Assembly: GCA_947179485.1 (NCBI GenBank)
Contig: OX359246.1
Span: forward strand, 71,203,508 to 71,267,507
DNA length: 64,000 nt
From: Allacma fusca
Lineage: Eukaryota; Arthropoda; Collembola; Symphypleona; Sminthuridae
Direction: 5' to 3'
The stretch's first letter is position 1, and every line of letters starts with the position of its first letter. The notes below the pieces were generated by a model. That model searched no databases and was not told where the DNA came from. It saw nothing but the letters and a program-made list of their open reading frames with translations. Made by a program: the position numbers and the translations under genes. Of this stretch, positions 33,551 through 43,603 are shown one piece after another.

Positions 33551-35503
33551 ATGGCTGAATTTTCAAGGAGTTATCGATATAAAAAAGTTGCCTCCTTGGT
33601 TAGTTCTATGGTAAGAGAAATTAATACTGATGTAGTAGCTAATAATGCTGATAGGGTCGTAAAGCCAGCCGAATCGTCTTTTTCTGAAAATGCAATTGAA
33701 TTTAATATTAACCAGTCTGCAGAAATATTTACTACAAGTACTGCAAGTAGTATTGACATAGTAGATGCAAATTTTGGTAATATTTCTAGTGATAATGAAG
33801 CTCCATCTAGTTCTAGCTCTGACCAACCTAATTCTAATTTTAGAGAAGAATTAAGATGCTGGGCTGTTAAAAGTAATATCGGACGTGACCATTTGAACAA
33901 TTTGCTTAAAATACTGAACGAATATTACCCTGAGCAAAATCTTCCAAAAACCTCCGTTACCTTACTACATACACTAGTAAATTACCACATTGAAACAATT
34001 GCAGGGGGTTATTACTATCACTTTGGTATAGCAAATAGTCTAAAGTCTTTTGACAAATTAATTGTTAAATATTTTGATAGGGTTATAACTATTACGGTTG
34101 AGGTTGACGGACATCCCATGTCTAAGAGTAGTTCGAAATGTTTTTGGCCTATATTAGGGGCTGTTCAAGTAGAGAGATTTCAAGCAACGTTTTGCATAGG
34201 ACTTTGTTATGGAGATTGTAAACCTAAAAGTGTAAGCGAGTTTTTGGGAAGGTTTTGTCATGAATTTAATGATCTTATGAACACCGGAATAATTTTACAC
34301 AACAAGCCTTACACATTTAAATTGTGTTGCTTGATAGCAGATGCTCCTGCAAGGGCTTTTGTTAAATGTTGCGTACCGTATAATAGTTATTATGGCTGCG
34401 AGCGTTGTGTAATTAAAGGACAATTTACAGGAAGGGTAGTTTATGCAGATGTTAAATGTCGTAAGAGAACCGATCTGTCCTTTAGATTGCAACTTGATGC
34501 TAGTCATCACCAAGGGCAGTCACCTTTAGCTCATTTAAATTTTGATTTAGTCAGCAAAGTTCCTCTCGACTACATGCACTTAATTTGTTTAGGTGTGGTT
34601 AGAAAATTAATACGTGGTTGGGTGAAGTGTTCCCGACCAATTGGGTTAGACCGTAATAGTATAAAACGATTGAACACAAACTTACTCACAATCAAACAGT
34701 TTGTCCCAAAAGAGTTCCATAGAAAACCAAGGACTGTATTTGAAGTAGACAGATGGAAGGCTACGGAATTTCGGTCATTTTTACTTTATTACGGTCCCGT
34801 AGTGCTGCATAATATTTTACCACAGGAAAAGTATTTTCATTTTATGAAGCTAAGTATAGCTACGTATATTTTGTTAAGTGAAAAAGCTAGCGAAAAAACT
34901 TGGAATGATCTTGCCCGAAATATTCTAGTAAGTTTTGTAACTAATGTTAGTAAACTGTATTGTAAAGAATGGATGGTGTATAATGTACATAGTTTAATAC
35001 ACATTGCAGATGATGCTCTTTTATTTGGTTCATTAGACAATGTCAGTGCATTTAATTTCGAAAACTATATGCAAGTATTGAAAAGGATGGTAAAAGGACA
35101 ACAGAAACACTTGGCCCAGGCTATACGCCGAATTTCTGAAATGGGTGTACAAACGGCAAAAATTAACTTGGCTAGTGCCGACATTTCTACTAAACTAGGA
35201 AACAACACTTTTTTATGTACAGACGGTTCAATTGTTGAAATCCGCGAAATTTGTTTTAGTCATGACTGTAACAATGATAGAACTTTACTTGGAGTTAAGT
35301 ATTTAAATTGTACAAGTTTCTTTGATGAACCGTTTTGTAGTTACTTGATTTCAATTGCTAAGATTTATAAAAATGATATATCTAATGTTTTTCATATTGA
35401 TCCAGCAACACTTATAAGGAAATGTGTTTTGTTGCCTCTCGAAAGTACAGCACATTATGTATGTATTCCATTAGTTGCAAATTGTATAAATAAACGGGTT
35501 TGA
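33551..35503 (+). CDS. Tnp2/CACTA-like transposase
   Basis: Uninterrupted 650 codons. Residues 1-95 are Ser/Glu-rich and probably disordered; the catalytic region follows with VDGHPM (D186), FWPILG, KP at 224-225, IADAPARAF (D264), a CERC pair (283-286), LDYMHLICLG (D340), RKPR, RWKATEFRSFLLY, YNVHSLIHIADD (477-488) and FNFENYMQ (E504). These blocks are known from Tnp2/Transposase_21-type proteins widespread in animal genomes. D186, D264 and E504 are candidate metal-binding residues by inference. The enzyme would cut and rejoin the CCCAGT termini. It starts 26 bp after the stop of the DUF4806 gene and has no visible intron, so it is either expressed from the same transcript or its own promoter; neither is evident. 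The sister copy at 40881-43250 is decayed. Confidence 0.85.
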   Translation: MAEFSRSYRYKKVASLVSSMVREINTDVVANNADRVVKPAESSFSENAIEFNINQSAEIFTTSTASSIDIVDANFGNISSDNEAPSSSSSDQPNSNFREELRCWAVKSNIGRDHLNNLLKILNEYYPEQNLPKTSVTLLHTLVNYHIETIAGGYYYHFGIANSLKSFDKLIVKYFDRVITITVEVDGHPMSKSSSKCFWPILGAVQVERFQATFCIGLCYGDCKPKSVSEFLGRFCHEFNDLMNTGIILHNKPYTFKLCCLIADAPARAFVKCCVPYNSYYGCERCVIKGQFTGRVVYADVKCRKRTDLSFRLQLDASHHQGQSPLAHLNFDLVSKVPLDYMHLICLGVVRKLIRGWVKCSRPIGLDRNSIKRLNTNLLTIKQFVPKEFHRKPRTVFEVDRWKATEFRSFLLYYGPVVLHNILPQEKYFHFMKLSIATYILLSEKASEKTWNDLARNILVSFVTNVSKLYCKEWMVYNVHSLIHIADDALLFGSLDNVSAFNFENYMQVLKRMVKGQQKHLAQAIRRISEMGVQTAKINLASADISTKLGNNTFLCTDGSIVEIREICFSHDCNNDRTLLGVKYLNCTSFFDEPFCSYLISIAKIYKNDISNVFHIDPATLIRKCVLLPLESTAHYVCIPLVANCINKRV

Positions 35504-35843
35504 TCACTTTAAAAAGTACTTACAAATTATTAAAAAGCCATTGCATCGCCAAGCATACACGAGCATGACTCGCCAAGTGATATTTTATTAAGCGCTTTTA
35601 GCATCTAAATGAACGTCGCTTTGACGTTGGTGGTGTCCGATGGGCGACATTGTATCAACATTGCATGTACCAAAGGGCGGCGTATTAACTGACCAGTGAT
35701 GGTGGCCGCTGCAACCGTTCGGGCGAACAATCGCCCGGCACACTCGTTTCTGACCCGCAGTTTGTCCACGAGCTAACTACAGAGGCATGTCATGAGGCAT
35801 ATGTTGCTTTGCTAGCGCCGCCGTAATTTCTTCCGACTGGGTG

Positions 35844-36284
35844 AGTCATTCAGGCAACTTTGCCTCAGAGAATTAAAATAGCTCACATTTGCGTAAATGC
35901 TAATACAAACAACTCTGACATAGTGATGCCTAAAGAGGACTATTAAAGGTCCCGTGCAAAACGTTTATGAACGTTGTTACAATCTCGACCAATAGTAGTC
36001 GCGTAAACATCACTTACTGTGCACTTTAGTGCTAGACTACAACAAGTTTTGGGAATATTGGTTACATCACCCCAATTAGTCCCATTCAAAAGTAATTTAT
36101 AAGGCGATAAAGCTAAATTACAATAATTTAGATAATTTTTAGTTTAAGTTTTAACATTTAATTTCTTATATGTATTATACATTCTTGAAATTCAAATTTA
36201 AAGTCTATTGGGAAGTAACAATAAATTTAAAATACAAAGCACATATTCTTACTCCAGTAATTTAAAACTAAAAACATTTTACAG
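35844..36284. other. End of P450 intron 5
   Basis: No gene recognised; ends at the acceptor TTTTACAG before exon 6 (36285). Confidence 0.5.
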
Positions 36285-36410
36285 ACAAACTCAACTTATA
36301 TTCAAGCGCTGTTTCTCACCTTGGCTCTACCCTAAATTTATTTGGTCGAGATCGCCGGACGGAAAAGAAGAACCTAGAAATACTTCGTAAATTTATATGC
36401 CACGTGAGAA

Positions 36411-38545
36411 GAAACAACAAAGTTCAAAAAATGATATTGTATCTATAAAATAGAAAAAATTTAGAACTTACAATTCAGCCTCCAAAATTTTTTCAATGCT
36501 TTCTTGTAGAAACAATTGTTTAAGATTGGGGCTATATATAAAAATCAGATAAAAAATGTTCTAACACAATTTTACTACTTAGATCATTGCGGAGCGAAAA
36601 ACGGTCTACAAGAAGGAACAGAAATGGTTGTGCACGGGTGAAACAGATGTTACATCAAAAAATAGTAATGAAGCAATATTTGTTTTTTTGTATATTACTA
36701 ATTGTACTAAGTCTCAGTAGCACTTCTTTTTATTTCACAATTTGCTTCATGCAGAACGACTGGCCTTTCTGGACCTCTTGATTGAGATACAGTCCACCAC
36801 AGAAACAAGTCTAACAGACGAAGATATTTATGACGAAACAGCTACATTTACATTTGAGGTTTGAGTTTATGCATGGGAAATTTCTACCTATATTTGACAT
36901 ATAATTCATAATTGTTTATTTATTCTGGGCTCTTCTCGGGCTTAGCCATTATAATCCATACATTTAAATTAAAAATCTTCTAAAATTTGACTTATAATAT
37001 ATAATATCAATATCATCGTCTAATTTCATGGTTTTAAAATTTCAACTCTTTAAACATCTAAACAGGGTCATGATACAACGGCAGCAAGGTTAACTTGGAG
37101 CTTGTATTTACTTTCTAAACATCCGGAATATCAGGTTATAAATGCATCTCAGAAGTCTGGTTATTTACACATTTCTTTACCTTTATCTCGATTTGTTTAC
37201 TTCCCCAAGGAACAAGTTCACAGAGAATTGGAGACAATTTTTGGGAGCAATCGGACCCGGCCTATTACGACTTTAGACCTATCCAAAATGAAATATCTCG
37301 AGTGTTGTATAAAGGAATCTCTACGATTGTACCCCAGTGTTCCAAGTGTTTTTCGAAAGGTTGAGCAAGACTTTCAATTAGGTACATCTTTAACTTTACA
37401 GAACATTTTTAAGAATCGATCTATTTGCTAATAAAGTACAAACTGTCGGATACTAAAATGTGTTACTATTATTTAGATGAAAATACAGTAATCCCAGCCG
37501 GTATAAATATACTCATTTCCCCATGGGTGATACACAGAAAGTTTGAATTCTACCCGGACCCTGAGAAATTCATCCCTGAACGGCACACTCTTGAAAATTC
37601 GATTGGGAGACATCCGTACGCGTACATGCCATTCTTGGCGGGTTCTCGAAATTGCATTGGTATGACAGTTTTTTCTAGATATTTATCGTTGCCGATGTCA
37701 TTCAAATATTAACATTCAAAATTGACGTAAACAAATGTATTCGCAGGTCAAAAAGTGGCTCTTATTGAGTTGAAGACAGTGCTGGCCAACGTTTTCCGAA
37801 ACTTTAAAGTGAGACTTGCAGATCCGAAAGAGACTGTGAATGCCCTTCCGGAACTGATTTTTCGGCCGGAGAATGACATTAATGTACTGGTAGAAATCAA
37901 GTGATTGTAAATAAAACTATTCGTTAGTATTAACTGCGTCTAATTAGATACCGTAGTGTTTTGTACGGTACATTTTGTTAGACCCTTTCTTAAAGTCTTC
38001 ATTATTGGAGCGAAGTTAATTGGAGCAGGCTGAGTTGTTGGCTATTTGAGTGTTACAGGAAGTAAACCATTTTTAGGTTGACAGTTGCATAGCCCCTTTC
38101 TCCCTGACTTCCTTTGTGGGGACAATCTTCTTTTAACATTACCTTTTAAATTCCAAAATCCAGCAAATATTTAGCAAAATGTGAATTTTATTTCTCCATA
38201 ATTTTGTATTACATAGCCTGTCCCTCCCTGACTTCTTTTCTGGGACGATGCCGCTGTCCCTCCTTATTCTGGAGTGCATGTGCAATAATTTCCAGACATT
38301 TAATTTACGATATCTTATAATTTGACACCTTAATTGCAAATTTTTACGTTGCATATGGAAAATACAGATGGCAATAAATATGTACCTCTATCTCTGAAAA
38401 CGTTACATGCCGAAACTTAAACAAAATAAAGCAGGATAAGTAGCCACATATCGTATACCTTAGGTTCTGCCACACATTGTAAGAAAAGGACAAACGGAAC
38501 CTTTATGTGCTCTACAGAATCCTTGCAAACGCTGTAGAAATACAG
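36411..38545 (+). repeat. Segmental duplication, copy 2
   Basis: Same segment as 7349-10212 without the F9 insertion. The left edge is about 8 bp inside intron 6, the right edge about 640 bp past the P450 stop. Confidence 0.85.
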
Positions 38546-38778
38546 TGCCGGAATTCCACACTCTCCTATGAAACACATTGAGTCTACATACTCAATCAAA
38601 CATGCTTTTTCTTGCATTTTATCTTTCACGGTAAAGTCGCGATCAACGTTTTGCCGGAACCTTTGAAGATACACAGACATACATTAACCGTTTATAGGTA
38701 GGTAGTAGGTACTTTTACTTCAAGTGTAAGTGTAGTAACTGCAAGATATGTAGCAACAGGGGCAGGATGAGATATTTA
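38546..38778. other. Spacer ending in R1 sequence
   Basis: A minus-strand open frame (38680-38546 region, reading QRFRQNVDRDFTVKDKMQEK) has protein-like composition but no recognised family and no support. The last 60 bp (GTAGTAACTGCAAGATA to GATATTTA) are the end of an R1 unit into which the next transposon inserted. Confidence 0.35.
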
Positions 38779-39164
38779 CCCAGTAAACCAAGACTGCAGG
38801 CGTTGTTTAGGGTTAAAGTTGGCTTTGCTGGGGAGACTATCCACAGAAAAGTCATTGGCAAGCCAGCAACAAAACGTAATCACTAAGACGGGAATAAGTT
38901 GGATTACTGTTGGCTATTGTGGCAGAAGAAACAAAGTTTATAAGATGGCTTGCCGATGACGGGCCGTTTTCGTAATAATGCAGGAGATTGAGGCAACAAA
39001 TTACATGGAAACATGTTGGCATGCCTATATAGGCCCATCAAAGGCTTTCAAGGCAAATAATAATCACATAAACTGCATGTAGTTAAAAAAACGGCCACAA
39101 TCGCCATTTCATTGATTCTCCTGCTCTTGAAGATTTTCCTTACGAGTCTCAAAAATTTTACAGC

Positions 39165-40830
39165 ATGAAGCCAATTTATTACGTTGTGTATTTTCCGGAA
39201 GATAATAATGTCGAAGTGGTTCCGTCTAACTGGTTGTTCAATGATAATACCAAGTCACACTGGCCAATAAATGTTGACGATTTAAAAATCGTAACACTAG
39301 TGCAGATGGCAGTAGATCCAATAGAGTACCCAAAAATAAATTGGAAAATATATGACTGTGAAGTTCGTTATGGAGCAGGTAAGTAACACAAATAGATAAT
39401 AATTGCAACTAAATATTTAAACCTTAATGTAATTTGTTCAAAAAAGATTATTTCACAATTTAAACAAACGGGCAATTAAGCAAAATTAAAATTAAATTAA
39501 ACAAGTGCTGCTATTAAATAATTTTTTCTTCAAAAATATATTGAATATTTTGAAACTGGTTTTTAGATTGTTACGATAGAGCTAAATCAGGATTAGAAAA
39601 GGCGTTGGACAACACCGTGTTTGAACTAACAGACACGGATTGTGAGGAAAAAACTCCAGGACGAAAGCTTCGAAAAATAGCAACCCGCAGCAAACATCCA
39701 CCGACAGTCAGCAAAGGCGATTTTCATTTCCCCACCGTTAATTCGCCCCAGTCAATCACGGCAAACCCACCTGAAGCATCTTGCATTGGAAACCAGGATG
39801 TAGTAACTGTGGCGGAGTTCGGCAATATTTTTGATAATGATATAGGAGGTTGGGTTTTTTTTCTCGAAGGATATAATGTATAAAGTCACATTTAATTTGT
39901 TTCACATGCAATGCTTTCGTTGTTTAGGTCCAATTGAGGTTGTGATTCAGGACACAGCTTTTGATTCAGTTGGCGAAAACCATCTATTTACTGATACCGG
40001 TACAAACGGTTGTCCAGTTAATTTAGTTTCGGAAACGCCGATATTGACGGATATTTATGAGGTAATTATATCAATAGTTCATAGGTCAAACACATGTGTA
40101 GTAATTATTACACTATTGCTAATCTTTTATTGCTTTTGGTAATTCAATATTTTTGCATACTTTCAAAAACTTACGCCTCGTCATCTGGTTAACATCGCAT
40201 CGGATTTGTCACAAATTATTCGCGTAGTTTCTCAAAATTTGGATGTTGACGTTGGCGAATCTTTTGAAATTCCTGGTGTTACAATTCCAGTTAATGAAAG
40301 CAGGGAATTCTACGTCCTTAATGACTGGCTTGTGAACCGAGAAAATAAGTCCCAGTTTGTAAGTCTCACATTACTGAATTATTATAAATGTGTAGTTATA
40401 ATTTGTTTAATTCAGTTCTTACGTAACGCTTTCACGTGCACAGATAAAATACTTGAAGGGAATTGGCGGAGTTGGTACTGCAAATTTTGTCAAGCGCATT
40501 CTTAATCGAATTATTGGTGCCGATTTGGAAAATGCTGCGAACTGTTCTGGAACTAGGCAAAAAGTGAAATTTCAGGGACACGAAAACATTCACTGTATAA
40601 TAGGTAATTGTTACAGTTTCAAAAACAGATTTGTAATAAGTATGTAAACTTAAAGTATTATTAGCTTGCTGAACCTGTTCAAATTAATTCCAGCTGCAGT
40701 ACAAAAGCATCACGAGGATACATCGCCTAATGAGAGGGATATCGAGGATTATATCAAACCTTGGCTCAGAGGTTCGGGAGATCGGCATGGAGGCCGCGCA
40801 GCAAGACAGAATAAAAAGCAGCAAGAATAA
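39165..40830 (+). pseudogene. DUF4806-type accessory protein, second element
   Basis: Exons: 39165-39378, 39567-39848, 39928-40061, about 40200-40358, 40444-40603, 40694-40830. All joins are in phase except that no AG acceptor is found before the fourth, where reading LSQIIRVVSQNLDVD begins. The N-terminus (YYVVYFPEDNNVEVVPSNWL, then SHWPI) and the DUF4806 block (KYLKGIGGVGTANFVKRILN) are clearer than in the sister element. The tail is basic (RGSGDRHGGRAARQNKKQQ). Possibly still nearly functional; the missing acceptor may mean the exon boundary is misread. Confidence 0.7.
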
Positions 40831-40984
40831 AGCAACTTTACTTCATTCCACGTAAAATATGGTTTAAACTTTAGTTAATAATGAGTCTAACAATTAGTGG
40901 TCGTTCAAAACGACGCAAGTCAGCTGAATTAGTGGGTCAATTATTAGGAAGCGAAATGTTGAGATTTCACTTCTAGCAACACGA

Positions 40985-41215
40985 ATGCAATACTCAGGCG
41001 GTGGGGTGAGATGCTTACGACAACTGCACTGTGAGATGTGTAAGATCAGGCAGGGTGAGATACGGCCCAAGCAGGGTGAGATGTGTATTGCAAGGCAGGG
41101 TGAGAAACGGTCCAAGCAAAGTGACATGCGTACGACCCAGGCAAGGTGAGATGCTTACACACAGGCAGGGTGAGATACCAGAATGAGACCCAGGGTGAGA
41201 TATCAGAATGATTCT
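40985..41215. repeat. GGTGAGATACGG minisatellite
   Basis: About ten irregular units around CAGGCAGGGTGAGATRCG, inside the broken transposase ORF. Confidence 0.75.
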
Positions 41216-42125
41216 GAACTGTATACTTCAATACGAGAACAATCTTAATAATTGAGGAAAATAAGAATACAAGTATGACCGAAGATTACGTCTAAACTCT
41301 GTGGTGGTCTCTGAGCGACTAACTAAAAATAGTTAGTTGCAATGTTAACATTGCAATGTCGTAGCATAAGCAAGTAATTTTATTCACTAATCTACAATTT
41401 CCTAAAATAAAATGAATGTTTGGTAATGTTAGTAGTTAATTCTAAATCAGAATCCGACAGGAAGTATTAGAGAATACGGGCTTGTAAATATAGGTGGTGC
41501 GGTAACTCCAGATACAGAGCAAGTAATAAATTTAAAAAACCTCAGCGTCAACTACCATCTAAACAACATATTAGATAGTGACCATGTTTCTGAAGAAATT
41601 AGTTCCTCGGATTCAGATAACCAAGATTTAGAGGTTGAAGAAGATTTACCATTGAATTTGAAACTTGCTCAGTGGTGTACAAACTTTCAAGAATCTCATA
41701 TTGCTGTCGATTCGTTGTTAAAAATATTAACTAAGCATGGAAATGATCCGCTTTCTCTTTGTACGAGAACACTTCTTTCAACGCCAAGAGTAATGTATAA
41801 ATAAATTGGGAGAGGGTGATTTTTACTATTTTGGCATTGAGTCCAGCTTAAGATCAAAAATTAATGCAGGAATTGTAGCCAATAATTTACCAATTAACGC
41901 CTTAGAATGTGAATCAAACTTAATAACAATGACGGTTAGTTGCGACGGGCTACCAATTGCAAAAAGCAATAAAGATCAACTTTGGCCATTGCTGGTGTAG
42001 TGAATCAGTCTGTGTGTCGGAAACCATTAGCCATTGCATTGTACAGTGGCAAATCAAAGCCCAAAGATTTGAATGCTTACTTGGAAAAATTTATTATTGA
42101 AACTAATATTCTGGCAACATCAGGA

Positions 42126-42251
42126 TAGATAGATAGATAGATTTATTAAAGGTCGATATGGCCTTAGCCCTTACAACCCACTGATTATCGCAGTTAATGC
42201 ATATAAATTTTATAAGACATGAAATTCATAAATAATAAGATATAAACGTAA
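42126..42251 (-). mobile_element. Short 3' fragment of a retroposon with ATCT tail
   Basis: On the minus strand AAGGGCTAAGGCCATATCGA is followed by CCTTTAATAAATCTATCTATC, that is, a 3' end with a simple ATCT-repeat tail as in several non-LTR elements and SINEs. It interrupts the transposase reading. Confidence 0.5.
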
Positions 42252-43603
42252 ATGGATGGCGCTGGTGTAGGCAATGCCTACTTTTCTTGTGACAAGTGTG
42301 AAAAAGAGGGTACCTGGTTTGAGCGACGCGTTGTATTTCCAGAATTTAATTCTCCACTAAGATCAGATAGTAGTTTTAGATTACAGAGTCAGGAAGAGCA
42401 TCATGTTGGCATATCTCCATTGATAAATATTTCACTTGTGATGGTCAGTCAATTTGTATTGGATTATATGCATTTAGTATGTTTAGGTGCCATGAGAAAA
42501 ATGTTAAATTGCTGGGTAAAGGGTTCTCTTAAAGTTGAATTTGCAAGTAAGCCTCGTGCTCTAAGTGAAGTTGATAGATTTAAAGCTACGTAATTCAGAT
42601 CATTCTTACTTTTTTACGGCATCGTTGTTCTAAAAGACGTTCTACCAGCTAACCGGTACAAACATTACCTGTTATTTCAAGCTGCCATTTTCATGCTTGT
42701 TAGCTCTCGTGCTCATGAACCACCATTGAATACTACTGCTAAAAATGTATTTGTAGAGTTTGTTAAGCAAGCTGCACCTTTATACGGCGCAGAGTTTTTG
42801 GTGTTCAATGTACACTGTTTGTTGCATCTTGCAGATTATGCTCTTAAATTCTCAAGCCTAGATAATTTTAGTTGTTTTAGTACTGAAAATTACATGCAAA
42901 GTTTTAAAAAAATGATCAAATCTAAACGAAATTACTTGCAGCAAGTTGTGAATAGAATTTCAGAGCAAAATATGTATGAGGAGACACATCTGATGAAAAA
43001 GCAAGGGTTTGTTAAATATTCTAATAATAAAAAGCTTTTTAAAAATGGTACTCTTATAGCTACAAATGACTCGGATTCGTATTTTCTAACGAGGTCTCTG
43101 CGTGTTGTCAGAGTAATATCTTTAGACAATATAAGTGAAGGAATATTATTATGTAAGCACTTTAGCTGTTTATCGTTAGTACCAGATTATCCTATAAATC
43201 GTAAATTGTTATGTATTTACCTATGTTCACATAGTGTAATAATGTTGTAAATTTATATCAGTGTAATAAAATTGTTTACTTTATTAATTGCTAGAGTATC
43301 AATAATTTTCTTTTTTAATGCAAGCATCAATATACCAAATACAATTGGGTTTGATCCTGGCAGCCATAATGTAACAGGAAGTTTTAATAACGGCGGATTG
43401 CAGTTCATCCCCATGGTACCTACAATGGCCCAGCATTGAACCATGTATGAACGAATGGCGGGTTTTTAATGGTAACATGATGGCTAAGGCTTGGCATAAA
43501 CTTTGTCTGCCCAGCAAAGGCCCTGCGGCCAAGACGTACATTCAGCCAGCATTGGCTATTTACGTTGGCCCAGCATGGATCCTTAAAGTGGTGGTTTACT
43601 GGG

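Larger units (their letters stand above)
30022..35841 (+). mobile_element. Two-gene DNA transposon, Tnp2/CACTA-like, apparently complete
   Basis: 5820 bp. The ends are CCCAGTCGGAAGAA (30022-30035) and its inverse (35828-35841), flanked by TG on each side (30020-30021; 35842-35843). Two plus-strand genes fill it: a spliced DUF4806-type protein (30374-33524) and, 26 bp later, an uninterrupted 650-residue transposase (33551-35503). The element at 38779-43603 has the same plan, CCCAGT ends and a 2-bp duplication. Termini differ from the canonical CACTA/CACTG and its 3-bp duplication, so CMC/CACTA-like is a tentative label. Both ORFs being open suggests recent activity. It lies in intron 5 of the P450 in the same orientation. 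Confidence 0.85.
26493..37904 (+). pseudogene. CYP4-type cytochrome P450, 12 exons, one frameshift
   Basis: Exons: 26493-26649, 26800-26906, 27008-27098, 27200-27388, 27461-27527, 36285-36403, 36583-36664, 36755-36858, 37066-37134, 37210-37381, 37477-37659, 37747-37904. All joins are GT-AG and in phase; the total is 498 codons plus stop once an extra base in exon 6 is discounted, a normal CYP4 length. Order: N-terminal membrane anchor (1-20), hinge PGPKTYPIVGN, helix-C WKNRR, FHF, I-helix GHDTTA, ESLR, PERH, haem loop FLAGSRNCIG. The product would be an ER haem monooxygenase acting on fatty acids, hormones or xenobiotics. Damage: one extra base in exon 6 (about 36371-36375) and Arg for the usual Gly after GHDTTAA. 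Intron 5 (8.8 kb) holds a miniature element and a 5.8 kb transposon. AATAAA at 37910. A sequencing error in exon 6 would make it an intact gene. Confidence 0.85.
40881..43250 (+). pseudogene. Tnp2-like transposase, second element, broken
   Basis: Starts 50 bp after the DUF4806-type stop with RSKRRKSAELVGQLLGSE, like the start of the intact sister. Then a minisatellite (40985-41215) intervenes; reading resumes near 41475 (KLAQWCTNFQESHIAVDSLL) and continues 41806-42000 (DGLPIAKSNKDQLWPLL), 42252-42593 (CDKCEKEG, LDYMHLVCLGAMRKML, SKPRALSEVDRFKAT) and 42693-43250 (VFNVHCLLHLADYAL, FSTENYMQSFKKM). Stops, frameshifts and a small LINE fragment at 42126 break it, and the stretch equivalent to IADAPARAF is missing. 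Confidence 0.8.
38779..43603 (+). mobile_element. Second two-gene Tnp2-like transposon, decayed
   Basis: 4825 bp. The ends are CCCAGTAAACCA (38779-38790) and its inverse (43592-43603), flanked by TA (38777-38778; 43604-43605). The unoccupied target, GATATTTACACTTTG with a single TA (44404-44405), survives in the next R1 unit. The DUF4806-type gene (39165-40830) is largely readable; the transposase (40881-43250) is broken. Gene order and termini match the element at 30022, but sequence has diverged strongly, so these are distinct families. Confidence 0.9.

Noticed and set aside
38417..38680. Minus-strand 87-codon ORF as a gene
   Set aside because: Partly inside the segmental duplication 3' flank and without recognisable domain or splice support.
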